A program made the position numbers and the translations under genes. From Cavenderia fasciculata (Eukaryota; Evosea; Eumycetozoa; Acytosteliales; Cavenderiaceae), in the NCBI RefSeq assembly GCF_000203815.1, contig NW_004457624.1, forward strand, positions 124,001-188,000: a stretch of DNA of 64,000 nucleotides, given 5' to 3'. Below the pieces are notes generated by a model. It had not been told where the DNA came from, made no database searches, and was given only the letters and a program-made list of their open reading frames with translations. Of the stretch, positions 46,392-60,300 are shown piece after piece. Every line of letters begins with the position of its first letter. The stretch's first letter is position 1.

Positions 46392-49300
46392 TAGTTTATA
46401 AACCAATATTTGCTCCAAAAAGTCAACAACCTCTAGAACAATCACAACCAAAACAACAACAACCAAAGATTATAACATCAATTGATTTTACAGGACAATT
46501 AACAGTTACAAGTCATATGGATTTTGTTGTTAGTAATGAACCACCATCAATGACTAATCTTATTATGAATTTTGGTACATTCTCTGAAGAACAAGAACCA
46601 GAGTTTATTAGAAGCTTATTCCGACTCAAACCTATTGGTAATGATCAAGAATCACTCATTGAATTCTTGTTACTTGGTCAAAAGGAATTACGTGCTGTTG
46701 GTGAAATGCGTGTACATGTCTCTATTAGAGATATATTTAGAGCTATTGGTACATACCGATTTTTCATGTATGACCCGGCTGGTCAAGCCATCCTCAAGTG
46801 TGCCATCACCAAACCTAAAAACGACAAGGAGTTTGGTGATATGGAAGACACTGATGCTATTAGACATTGGATGGCAATTATTTGTAGCATGTCTATGAAC
46901 TATTTGTTTAGAGTCGGTCCGAGCAAGAGACAAAGAATGTTGCTCGCCTTTAACGCTTTTATCAAGAAAAAGGTGGGTCAAGATATTAAATGTGATTCCA
47001 TGTTTAAACATATCTATAACAATTTTTGTATCAGTTCAACGTTGCCTGTTGGTATTGCTCTGACAGATGCATTACAACTCAACATGTTTTTCATGGTTGT
47101 TTGTCTATGCTGTAATATACCCACTTGTATTGTCGGTCCGCCAGGTTGCTCAAAGACTCTTTCATTTAGTTTGGTTGTTGACAATATGACTATTAGCAAC
47201 AAGCATGCCTCTGACGACGCTTCTCCTTGGACGAAAATGCCAAATATCCAACCATTCCGTTCACAGTGCACCCAACATACCACCGATTCGGAAATTCAAA
47301 AGAGATTTGAACAAGCACTTCAAAGACAACGATCGTACAAGGCTAGTGGAAACACTAATCAAACCAAATGTTGTGCATTCTTTGATGAAGCTGGTCTCGT
47401 CGATGAATCATCAAAACCAATGAAAGTGATGCACGATTATTTGGATAAATATACCAGTTCCTCCTGTTCGTCTGAAAAGGATGAAGCCAGCATTGGTATT
47501 ATTATTCTAAGTAACAAAGTACTTGATGCTGCCAAGACCAACAGAATGATGCTGCTTATTCATCATGACCAAATCACAGCAGAAGATGAAAAGGCATTGG
47601 TCGCAGGTTGTTTGTACAACAATGAAAAGTTGTCGGCTAGTCGTGTAAAGATATGTGACGCACTGTGTCGCGGCTACCATCAAGTAAATGAATTTTCAAA
47701 GTCTACCAAAAACCAACTCTACCACCAAAGAGACTTTGTCTTCTTCCTTCGTCATTTGGCTCGTGGTATTGAAAAAGAAGGTCTCACTCCCAAGGTACTG
47801 TTAAAATCGTTGGAGAGACATTTCAATGGTGTGCCATTACCTGAATTCAAGAAATTGGCAACCATGTTCTTTACCGAGATGAGTAAAGAGGAATCTCATT
47901 TTGCAATCAACGCGACCACTATGGCATTGATTGAAAAGGACAATACCATTGCTCGAATCAAAGAATCATTGACCGAGAAATTTACAGTTGATGATGATCC
48001 AAGTACTTGTGTATTTAGATATATGATGTTGATTGATCCAACTGAAAATGAAGCATCATTATCTCTTCTCAAGGAAATGGGTATTAAACACAAGATTATT
48101 AGGGTTGGTGGTTTCGCTGAAGACGTTGATCCTGAATCTCTTGTAAAGGTGGTCACTCAAATCAAGAATGAAATGTCGGTTGGTGGTGTGGTTGTATTGG
48201 TCAATACACAATTGATTGATGCTTGTTTCTATGATGTCATCAATCGCTACTTTCAATCATCACCCAAAAACAATGGAGACAAAGAGTTTGTGGCAAATGT
48301 TAGTTTTGGTACACATGCAACACTTTGTAGTGTTCATCCAGACTTTAGAATCATTGTTCATATTCCACAATCACGTCTCTCTCAAACTCCTCTACCATGG
48401 TTTAATCGTTTTGAAAAGTATCAATTGTCAATCGACAATATGATGAATCATTATTTGGATGAACAAAATCATAAACCAAACAACTATACAGGTGATCTGT
48501 TAAAACTTGCGGCCAACCTCAAACAATCGGCCAATCATTTTGTCGATACATTCCACACTAAAAACTCCAATTCAACACTCTTGTCTGGTTTCTCAAACGA
48601 GACTGTATCATCATTGGTCTATACATTTATTAAAGAGGTGGTTGAAAAGGGTAGACCATACAATGTATTGCCGTATCGTACAGATGATCAAGATTTCTTG
48701 GTTAAGGAAAGATCAAGAGTATCGGCAGCCACTTATCGTGAATTAAATTGGAAACTATTACAAATTGCAAGACCTGAAATCATATTCCATTCTCCAAATC
48801 ATGGTATGGATATCAGTTATATGGAAGAATATATCAATAGACAGGAACATTTCAATACTCTACGTTTTCTTCATCATTTATTTGATCAATTTTCAAATAG
48901 AATAGAAATTGATAATGTACCTCAACCAATCGCACCAAATAACAAGTGGGTCATTTATACTCGTACCACCCAAACTCTTACACAAACCCTCAAAGATAGT
49001 ATCAATTTGGATAGATTAAAAGAAATTTTATTATATCCCATTCAAATTGATGCAAAGATTAAAAAGAGTTCAATGTTGGAAATTATTCAACTTGGTAGTT
49101 TCAAATCATCATTACAATGTAGTCAAATGGTTCAAGAGATGAAACAAAACACAAAGACAAAGATATTTATTGGTGTTGCTGATTGTTCAATTGTCAATCA
49201 ACATCAAATCAATTTCTTTATGGATCATTTCTCTGACTTGAAATCAGACAAGTTATTTGTACTATTATGTCACTATCCACCAGAATCATCTGTATCAAAT

Positions 49301-52300
49301 AGTAATAGATTGAACAGTATATTCTTGAATGGTTTTGAATATGTATACATTGACTCGCTGGGTATTAGAATTGATCGATCTCTATTGGAACACTCACCAA
49401 TGAAAGAATTAGAGACAGACTTTAGATCACTGATTTCAAAGTCTTATGGTTTGAATGTACCAATTGATCCAAATCATGTTGGTGAAATATTCAAAACTCT
49501 CTTTTTCAAACATCTTGCAAACTCTGCCACTCAAATGTTGACTGGTAACAATAATCTCAATATCAATCGTCTACCAACTAGAGAAGAGAGAGAATTTTAT
49601 CACAAAAAGTCAACTCGTTCAGACTATATTATTCAACTGTTTGAACGTCATCCAGATTGGTATAATCCCATCATTGCTATATTTATAGATAAATGGGATA
49701 GAGAGGATATATTTAAAGACATTATTTTAAATATTTCAAATTTAATAGCAACTGGTAAATTGGTAGCATCCTTTATTGATGCCATTCGTTCATCGATTGA
49801 TACATTCCTCTATCCAGTTGTATCACAAATTCTCAAGATTATTTTGAATCATCTTGCTTTTGGTACCGTCTATCATCACGTTGAACCAAAATCACCAACC
49901 GAAAAAATTGTTACTCTATTCTTACACTCTGTAAAGATCCCAAGTTTATCAAAGGATATTGAAGAGAGATTAGAACCAATTCAATTGACAATGACTGGTC
50001 CCAAATTTAAACCAAGTCAATTCCCACTGTTTGACTCTATTTGGTCAGTCTTGACATCGGCTTTTGATTTTGTCAATTCTGATAATCAAAAAGATCGTAC
50101 CCAAACAAATTTAATGGCTGAATATATGAAACATATTAAAGGTCATCAAATTGGAAAACTCGTAGATTATATCAACGATGATACGACCTTGTCAAGATCA
50201 TTCAAATCTGATTTTGTGACAAGAAGTTTAATGTTTGCACCAGAATGGACAGAGTTTATCATTGGTGTTATCGATCATCTTTCACCGATCCGAACAAACT
50301 CTATTTTGAAATATGTTACACTTAAACAATACCATTCTGATCTTTTGGTATTTTTAATGCACATGATTCAACCAATCACAAATCTTCAAGGCGTCGATAT
50401 CAACCAATTGATCAATTCTTTTATTGAAAAGTTTGATGAAAATCAAACACCAGAATTGGTAAAGACTGTAAATATCAAGAAAACAATCACTCAAACAAGT
50501 CTTGATATTTTAATGGAAGAGATTAGACAATTGTATAATAATGTTAATAGTCCAATGAGAACAACTCAAGATGATATTACTATTACGAGTCGTACAGTTG
50601 ATGATGAATTTTTAGATATCATGGTATCATGGTCATCAGTGGTAAAAGAAATTCTAAATAGAATTCATATTCAAGATATTATTAAAGAGAGTAGTGGTAG
50701 TACAGGTGGTGGTGTATTCAGAAAGAAAGTTGATAATAATAATAGTAATATTGCAAATGCTATTGTTATTCATATTCATTATCAATTATTTATGAATATT
50801 TCAATCAATGTCAAAGATATTGGTATTGTAAAGAAAATGTTGGCCATTATATTTTCACAAACCCCCATTCAATCAACTACATTGGCACCGATTTTTGAAT
50901 GGTTGGCAATTGTAAACGCAAGATTACACGAAAGAGAATTACCAATCATTCCAATCAATTGTATTTTGGATATTATTGAACCAGTGATTTCAAGTTCACA
51001 AAACAATACTATAGAGTTTATTCATCTATTGGCAGGAGATAAAAATAGATTCCCAAGATTAGATCATTTTATGATTCCATTTGGATGGTCTTGTGAAATG
51101 ATGAAACTTTTACTCGTTTCCAATACAACACAACTAATAGTTAAAACAACAACCAACCAACTATTGACCAATGGTAATGATTTTATCAACCCAACACTTG
51201 TTACAATGCATGATAAACCAAATACCAAGTTGGCAGAGTTTTACAAATTGACAAGAATCCCAGAGAATAATCAATTGTTTAATATTGTTTATTTTGGACT
51301 TTTGGCACAACCAATTGGAAAGAATCTTAAAAGAGATCAATTATTCCATACTCTTCGTAATCAACAAGATGTATACTCTAAAATCGAATATTTTGTAATG
51401 TCTAGACAATATCTCGATGAGATTCTCATCCCAATTCTCAATCAAGATCAACTTGAACTCATTGTTGAAACTCATCCTCAACTACCAATACTACAGTCCA
51501 TACTTTCAATACAAACTGGTACAGTTCACGGTGGTGAAAGAGAGATTTGCAATCGTCGTGCAAATCATGCATACCTCTTTAACAAAATTCAAAACGAACA
51601 AGTATTGACCAAGTTTTTAAAGTCGAATCATTGTTTGACTCTTCTGGGAATTAAAGAGTATCTTGTAAAGGATGATAATATATCAGTGAATCTTTCACAA
51701 TTTTCATTTGTAGTGGATAGAGAAACAACAGATGGACAATTCTATCAAACTTTGGAGAACATTGTCAAAACAAATGACGCTCCATCATTGGAAGGATTGG
51801 TTAATAGAATTTTGGCACACCAACATAGACCTCGATATATTGGTTTCTTTAGAATGTCATTGTTCCTCATTACCTATTCAGTCTATATTGAAGGAAATAC
51901 AAATGCACTAAAATTTGTAAAGATAATTTTATCAGACATTAATATAGTCAATGCCTTGGGATTCCAACCATATATTGTCTACTTTAATTTCATTCTCAAT
52001 GGCACCTTTAACAGAGTCAATAGAGATTTTGATAATATATTGGTTGCTAGAAACGACAAGTGTCTAGAGGATAGATCAGCAGCCCAAACATTGGTAAATG
52101 TTGCAGCCGTTGCCATTGGATGTTCACCCAACCATTACCTTTTTAATATAATGATCAATCCAGGAATGGTGTGCCTTCGTCCATACATTGCAAACGAGAC
52201 TATTTTCAAGGATTGTGGTATGAAATATAGAGACCACGACTCTCAGGAAATTATCCCAACAACAAATAGTATGGGAGGAAATATCCTCAACAAGTTTATT

Positions 52301-55300
52301 GTAACGACAACATCATGGGGTGCCATGGCATGGAGTACGATAAACCCAAATCATCTTGGAACCATACAACAAATCATGTCATATTATCGTGCAGATGATG
52401 TCTCTCCAAGAAATTTTGTCTCACTCCGAAGTCTCACATCCTTTGGTGAAATCGTCAAGAACCAAATGATTCAAAACCAACATATCGATGCTTCTCACTT
52501 GGTCAATGAATTCTTGTATCGAGTTTGGGATCAATCCTATGTTAATCCAAACGCTTCTATGAGATCGTCATTCCTTGAACCTCAGATTCGTCCATGTGAA
52601 GAATATTTAACCAGTATCATCAATGGAATCAATCAGCAATACCAACCACTCAAACAACATCGAATCGATTTGGTAAAGAATCAAGATTCGACCCTCAAAA
52701 GGATTCAATCGTTGAGAATGAAATACTCTCTCTATTTCAACTCACCATTCTTTGGTTTAGAGGACATTCACCATCTTATTAGTAGTGGACCACTGGACAA
52801 TTCAAATCCTCTCTTGTTGTTCTTCTCTGCCAACATTGCCCAACTATGTTTGTCATCGGATATACCAACATTGATCAACTTTTTAAATATTCTGTTCTCA
52901 AGTTTTAATAGAAGATTACCACAAGACTATGCAAATTACTCTATTCCTCAATGTATAGACTTTTTGGCAAAAGTAGAATCATTTGAAACGATTGCATCGA
53001 TACGATGTGCTTGGGACAATGTTAAACAAGCTTGGGTTCGCATTTTAAAGCATCTCAATACAATGGAAGGTGGATGTCAAGAAAGACCAGATTACGAAAA
53101 GATTATTCAAACCATTGACGATCAAACACCACTTCAAGCTTTAATCTATACAAAAGATAATGGTGATGGTATCATCATTACTCTTATTAGTAATTGGTTA
53201 GAACAATATCAATCCAAAACAATAGATCTTCGTAATCAAATGGTCAAAACCAAATTGTTTGGTGATATTATTCAACCATTGGTTCAGAGTCAATTAGATT
53301 CAAAGGTTCTAACAACAATTCCTTATGATTATGGTGAGAATTATTTATTGGTTGGTTCAAATCTCAAGGTTCAAGAATTTATCCAATTCTTGTCAAGTTC
53401 AGCTTCTCAATACCTCTGCTCTAGTGATAGAAACAAGTTTTCACCAGACTTTGGTTCCATTCAAAACAAATTGGTATGTCACTTTTTATGTGGCAAAACG
53501 GAACAATACTCTATGAATATGTATAGAATTGATTTCCCATTTATCCATACCGATGTACATCATCATCATATGTACAATAATAATGAAAAGTCAACTATTC
53601 CTTTGATTCATGATCCACTCAAGACTCAATCAATCAAGGATCTACAATTACTCAAAGATAAATTGGACAATACCTATTTTGGAGAGAGAATCAAAGAAGA
53701 TGTCAAGATTAAATTGATGACCTATTGTAAATCTAATCATATTGAACAAGTTGCAAGATATCTCATTTCAATTATCACATTGATTAAAAGTGACTCTAAG
53801 CAACAAAAAAAAGATTTATTCAAGAATAGTCTTGAATTACCAATATTTGGATATGGAGATATGAAGGGAATTAAATTGGTATTGGATGACAAGGCAAAAA
53901 AATTATTGGATTCAATAACAGTCTCACGTCTTATTAGCGTGATTGATATTGTGGTTGATGGATACTTTGGATGTGGTTATCTTTACTCGACTGTTGTCAA
54001 TGAACCACCAAAACCAGATCTTGTCATTATGGAATCACTCGGTCACATTAAAGATATTGTCTCTCAAAATGTTCAAGGTAATAATCTATTGGCAAAAGAT
54101 TGGCTCAACTATCTAAAGAGTGTATTGGATCAATTAAACTCTGTAGGATGTAGAAGAACCGTTTCAACCACCAAACCAAATGACCCATTATCACCATACA
54201 TCTTCCCATACGTTGAATCTATTCAACTACCAAATGGCCTTCATTCTTTTAAACAATTGGTACCGACAAACATGGTTATTTCATATTATCCCATCTTTAT
54301 GAGAACGATTCACGAGAATATTTCTCTTGTCTATATTTCATTACAAGAGATGCACAAGAACCAGAATCAATATCAAGAACCATTTGCTAGGGAAGAAGAT
54401 CAAAATTTAGACGATTTTGATATGAATTCATCATCATCGGACGACACAATTACAGCCCAGTTAACTTCTGATTCCGAATCTTTCCAAGATGATTATAGTT
54501 ATCAAGATGAATCATTTGGATCAGATACAGATGATGACTACGACGATGACTCTGACGACGAAACAAGTGATGACATGGATCAAGAGAACAGCTATGATGA
54601 CATGGACCACCAGATTAACCTTGTAACTATTCAATACCACGACGATACCAAACCTTTTGTTCCTCTTTTATGGACTTGGATTGGATTTAATAATAGTGTC
54701 ATCAATAATGTTTCAGGAACATACAACAAGGACAAACAAAAACTATGCAATCTACTTGGTCGATTCTACAAAAAGTCAACCCTATTTGGAAAGAGACATT
54801 GTCAACCAATCAATGTAGATGGTATAATGGGTGAACTTTGTAAAATAATCAACCCACAAATGTTAAATGATCCTTCCTCTTGTTTGACCGAGATCTTATT
54901 GAATATTGACAAGGAATCAAAAAATTTGATCTACAAAACAGAGTATTGTTGTCCAAAATGTCAATCCCCACTCTCTACTATCAGAAATGAATCAATTTTT
55001 GTCTATAATCAAGAAAGAGATACAAATGTCCTTTCAATCATTAAGCATTCAATTAAAGATTCTTTCTATTCTTTACCTGTTAAAACGTAAGATATCAAAC
55101 AAAACAAAACAAAATATAGAATAGCATATTAATATTTAATTAATTTAATTATTTATTTAGATGTAACAAATGTCAAAATGTCTCTATTCCAATGGTAAGA
55201 TTGGCTGAATTCCCAACTTATATTATTATTAGAGTCGAGAGAACACAAGATTATAGAGTAGAAGCATTTGATGTACAAGTAAACCTTGGTGAAATTTACA

Positions 55301-55648
55301 ATGATTCAAGAGACTTTATTTATGGTCTCAATTCTATAATGGTAACTATCGATTGAATCATCAAACATTCATAATGTTTATCTCTAACAAACACCTATAT
55401 TATTTTTTATGATTTAGTATCAAGATGGAAGTAGTTTAGAGATGATGTATGATGATACTGTATTTGGAAGAGTTCTTTCAAATGGATTCAAAACAAAAGT
55501 ATTATCACAAGACCAAGAAATCAACCAACAAGTCAAAGAGATGAATTCTCTCATGATGATATTCAAGCTACATACAAATAGACCAAGAATTCAAGAACCC
55601 TTGTTTGATTCTTCTATTCCATCATCAGACCCAATGAGTTCTGAATAA
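39133..55648 (+). CDS. RNF213-like giant AAA+ ATPase (about 5221 aa), without a visible RING
   Basis: Twelve exons join in phase: 39133–39356, 39451–40002, 40085–40554, 40614–40977, 41046–41271, 41340–41762, 41833–43054, 43149–43455, 43545–45420, 45497–55086, 55161–55341 and 55418–55648. Length almost equals human RNF213 (5207 aa). P-loops: GHSGSGKT (about 1547), GDTGTGKS (about 1917) with Walker B VVFIDEF (about 2111), and GPPGCSKT (about 2435) with FFDEAGLVDESSKP (about 2516). The last two match the active AAA3/AAA4 pair of RNF213. A helical N-terminal arm precedes them and a long helical region follows. Poly-N (46318–46390) sits within AAA3. RNF213 is a dynein-like AAA+ ubiquitin ligase acting at lipid droplets and on intracellular pathogens. 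I find no RING Cys/His cluster. Instead an acidic stretch (about 4855–4925) leads to CCPKC … CNKC and LAEFPTYIIIRVER, which resembles a ubiquitin-protease zinc-ribbon core. Confidence 0.85.
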
Positions 55649-56008
55649 TAAACTTTAATAATATATTAATTTAATTTAAATTTAATATAAATATCTTTCA
55701 AGAAATAAATTTATTGAAGAGTAATAAGAAGGAATAATGTGAAATTAAACCCGTGGTTGGACCAAATCTGAATAAAGAGAGTAGAAAGAGTAAACATAAT
55801 CTTGTTTCCTAAACTTGTGGTAAGGTATCTTTCATTATTAGGTATCATTGTGTGATACAGTTATTGTTATAGAGGGAGGTTTGATTATCTAAATTAAATA
55901 ATAATTTAGATTAATTTAGTTTTGATGCATCAACTAAAATTATGAATAACTTTTTAACTAGTTGTTGCTCACACATTCACCTTTTGTAGTCAACAACCAA
56001 ATTAATTA
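55649..56008. other. Intergenic region, 360 bp
   Basis: Terminator of the giant gene and promoter of the racemase gene. AT-rich; no open frame of interest. Confidence 0.6.
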
Positions 56009-56381
56009 ATGCAAGCAATAACATCAGTTAATAGTAGTAGTAGTAATCTTACAATCTACAATAGTAAGAATCTAGGAGTATCTTTTGATGATATCAAACA
56101 AGCCCATGATAGAATTAAACCACACATCCACAAAACACCCATCATGACTAGCTCTGTTATCAATGATATGTCTGGTTTTGAATTATACTTTAAATGGTAA
56201 AGAGAGTAAACCTATTTAATCAATCAACACCTCACTCATCTTTCAAATATATATCTATCTATCTAGTGAGAACCTTCAAAAAGTAGGAGCATTCAAATAT
56301 AGAGGAGCTTGCAATTCTATTCTAAAGCTTGATGAACAAGATGCAAAAAAGGGTGTTGTTACTCATAGCAGTATGTTAGAT

Positions 56382-56433
<52 letters not shown>

Positions 56434-57312
56434 GATATCAAACAAAAACAAAAAGGTTTCTAATCAACTAACTTTATTCATATGATTGAAGGTGGTAATC
56501 ATGGACAAGCAATAGCAAAAGCAGCACAACTAAGAGGTATACCTGCTTATATCGTAGTACCAAATAATGCACCAAAAGTAAAGTTGGATGCTATTAGAGG
56601 ATACGCTGGTGAATCAAATGTTGTCCTTTGTCAACCAAATTTACAATCTCGCGAGAGTACTTGCAACGACCTCATAACCAAGACTGGTTGTACATTGATT
56701 CATCCATTTGATAATGCTGATGTAATTGCTGGTCAAGGTACTGTTGCAATCGAATTATTATCTCAAGTTGATAATTTAGATGTTATTATTTGTCCAATTG
56801 GTGGTGGTGGTGTTGTATGTAATAATAATAATTATAAATATTTATTTAATTTAATTTATTTATTTTCTCTTTCTTTTTAATAGTTATCAGGAGTTTGTAT
56901 TGCAGCCAAAACATTAAATCCTGATATTAAGATTATTGGAGTAGAACCATTGGGAGCTGATGATGCAGCACGTTCATTGGAAGCAGGTGAAGCATTACCA
57001 CATCTTCCAGGTAAACCAAATACAATTGCTGATGGTTTACTGACATGTGTCGGCAAATTGAATTTCCCAATCGTTCAATCTTTGTGCGATGGTATCATTA
57101 CTGTTGATGATGAAGAGATCAAATATGCTCTCAAGACTATATGGGAGAGAATGAAGATTATTGTAGAACCTTCATCTGCAACCGTTCTAGCTGCAGTAAA
57201 TAGTCAACAATTTAAAAAGTATTCAAGTGGTGTCAAAAAGATTGGACTCATTGTCACTGGAGGTAATGTAGATATGGTTCAATGTGCAAGTTATTTTGCT
57301 TCTTCAAAGTAA
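56009..57312 (+). CDS. srr: Serine racemase / threonine-dehydratase-type PLP enzyme
   Basis: Four exons, 56009–56196, 56267–56370, 56492–56814 and 56884–57312, join in phase to 347 aa. The protein is a fold-type II PLP enzyme that interconverts L- and D-serine and/or eliminates water to give pyruvate. Motifs: the PLP lysine in GAFKYRGA (K73), the substrate loop SSGNHGQA, the phosphate-binding PIGGGGVLSGV, VEPLGADDAARS, and TADG-like NTIADGLLT. Near the end, VTGGNVDM is typical of serine racemases. The length and the absence of a C-terminal ACT regulatory domain favour serine racemase over biosynthetic threonine dehydratase. The second intron contains a GATA repeat. Confidence 0.93.
56384..56432. 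repeat. (GATA)n microsatellite in an intron
   Basis: About 11 tandem copies of GATA/TAGA occupy much of the second intron of the racemase gene. Confidence 0.95.
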
Positions 57313-57334
57313 ACATAAATAAAATTTATTATTA

Positions 57335-60300
57335 TTATTTCTTTAATGGAAGTAATGATGTTAATTTTGATTTAGTTGTTGAAGGTGAAGGTATTGTTGA
57401 TGATGATGGAGTAGTTGTTGTTGATGTTGATGATGATGATTTAGTAGGAGTTATAGGTGAAGGAGAAGATTTTGGTTTTGCTCCCAAAGTGAATGGTGCA
57501 GATACTGTAGCTGTTAATTTAGTTCCTGGTACTGGTGATTTGGTTGGTGTAGATGGTGCCGATTTTGTTGTTGTTGTTGGTAATTTAGAAGTATTTGATA
57601 ATGGCGTAGTTGATGATTTGGTTGGTGTTGTTGGAGCCGATGAGGTACTTGTAGTAGTAGTTGGTTTACTCGCAGATCTACTAACGGGAGTTGGTAATCT
57701 TGAAGGTGGTCTAGCTGGAATATTTGATTTGGTAGGAGTGACTTGTCTCAATGTACCACTAGCAACACTGGTTCGATGAGTACCCATTTTATATTGAATA
57801 TCACCTGCACCAATATCATCTTGTGGGTTTGGTGGAAGTGGAGTACCTGATCTTAGTTGTTGTTGCTGTTGTCTTGAACTAGTACTTCCAGGGAGTGGAG
57901 TACCTGCACGAAGTATAGTCTTGGTTGCCTTTATGACATTGGCATTACTACTGCCACTACGAAGATTTTGGGTGGTTTTAGAGACTCCAGAAGACTTGTC
58001 AGTGGCAGTAGTTTGAATTTGAAGTTTTTGCATTTCACCCGAGTGTTCAGAAGCAACATCACCAACCTTGTCTAGATCGGCAGCTTGAATAACCGAGTTG
58101 TAACGAATCAAAAAGTCTTTCAATGTCATCCATCCACCACCTACACGAACCACAATGATATTGTTGACACAACGCATATTGACTATAGTGTCACCCCATT
58201 TGTATTTGTTTGGTCCAACTCTTTCGATTCTGTCGGGCAATACAATCGATGGTGGAAGAATCTTTTTCATGGTGACATTGAGGAATTCGGCAAAGATACG
58301 ATCAGTAGTATCACTAACCACTGGTTTGTATGGTGGATGATTTTGAACGGTACGATAGGTTCTATGGAATGTATAATCCTTCTTTTGTGCTCTACTGTCA
58401 CTTCTATTCTCCAAGTTTTCATTTTCATGATTATTAATATTAACATCATTTGATAAATCCAAATCTACATCTACATCTTGAATGACAATATCCAATGGAT
58501 CCTGTTCAACATGATTTAATTTAATTGATCCAATAGGTGGCATTGGTAATGGTAATGGTTTTTGGTTCTTTGTTGGTGATGGTGAAGGTGGTGGTAAAAC
58601 TGTTGTTGCTTGTTGTTGTTCTTCTTGTTGATGAACAGTTATAATAGTTGTAACCTTTGTAATTACCTCAACCTTTTCATCGTATGATTTTGTTTCTCCT
58701 CCAGTTTTGATTGTTGGATAGTTGGTTTCAATCTTTTCCAATTTTAGAGGTGATCTTAATTTACTTTGACTTGGAGGTCTAGCAATTTGTGATACTCTAT
58801 CTTTGGATGGTGATGAGAATGGTGAATTTAATGGTGATCCTGATGGTGATGATACTGGTGTAATAACATGTGAGAATACTGTCTTTTCTATTGGTCTTTT
58901 TAATGATCCTTGAACCACTGTAGGTGATGATTTAATCTTTTGATTATTATTATTAAGTACCAATGTTGAACTGTCTGGTGAGATATTATTTTTATCTATT
59001 AAACTACTATCATTTAATGTTTGATTAATCTCGTTGATAGTTGTAACACTTTCTACTAATGTTATATTTTGTTCTGTCTTTTCAACTTTGTTGTTATTAT
59101 TTTGTAGTTGTTGTTCAGCCATGAATGATTTCTCCAAATTAATTCCAAATGTTTCTCCTCTTTTCTCTTGAACTGAACGATCTGAGTCAGTTGATATGAT
59201 TTCTGCAGTATTTGATGTATTGGATGTTGTTTCACCAAAAGATGGTTCCATTTCATCAATATCTGAAGATTCCAATGAACTGGTAGCTGATTCTAGTGAC
59301 TCTAGTGATTCATCCTCTTCCTCTTCCTCTTCTTGCTCTTTCTCTTCTTGATTTAATTGTTCAAGAATTAGATCAGTTTCATCAGAGGCAACAATAATAT
59401 CAGAATATTCTTCATCATGATGATTGTTTGATATCAAGTTCATAATATCCATAACTTGTGATTCCAATAATGATGGTGTTTCTATATCTTCTACATATTC
59501 ATATTCATCCTCATCTTCATCTTCATCTTGAATAGATGATTGTAGTTGTTGGTCAAGTTGTTGTTGTAATTGTAATTGTTCATCTGATTTGAATATATCT
59601 TCTGACAAACTACTTGGAATTTGTTGATCTAATGTTTGACTGCTAGTAGTTGTAGTTGTGGTGGTTTGGATGATATTATTATTATTTTGTTGTTGTTGTT
59701 GTTGTTGTTGATTATTTACAATATTTTGAAGTGATAATATATCATCCTTGGTAATAACTCCACTTTCCAAACTATTACTATTATTAAGATTATTATTTCT
59801 TCTAATATTTACTATATCTAGACTCTTTCTTTGATGAGAGAGAATAGATGATCTAGGTGATTGAGATTGCTTTTGAGATTCATCAAATTGATTCTTTGAT
59901 TTCAAAAATGATGTTATCGATACTCCTCTTGATTTTGGTGGTATTGAATCTGATTCTACATTGTTATTATTATTATCCTTTGAAGAAGGTGAAGATCTAT
60001 CTGCTATAGTAGTTGTAGTAGTTGTAGTTGTCTGATTATTATTTGATACTTGTTGTTTACTATCATTGATATTTATATTGTTGGTATTTAATGATTGAAT
60101 TTCATCAGCAGTTACCAAAACTGAACGTCTTTTACCAATTACAAATCTCGATCCAGATCCAGACCTAGTTCTATGTGCCGATACGAATTCTTGGCCTTGA
60201 ACTTTATCTGTAGAAGTAGTGGTGGTCGTGATCGTAGCTTCAACTACTACTGTCTGTGTCTCTTTTTGGACTATTTCTTCATTTGCTTGAGTTGATGACG

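Noticed and set aside
45497-55086. RING finger expected for an RNF213 orthologue
   Set aside because: Looked for Cys/His clusters through the long exon; only scattered cysteines were found until the CCPKC/CNKC pair at the end, which does not have RING spacing.
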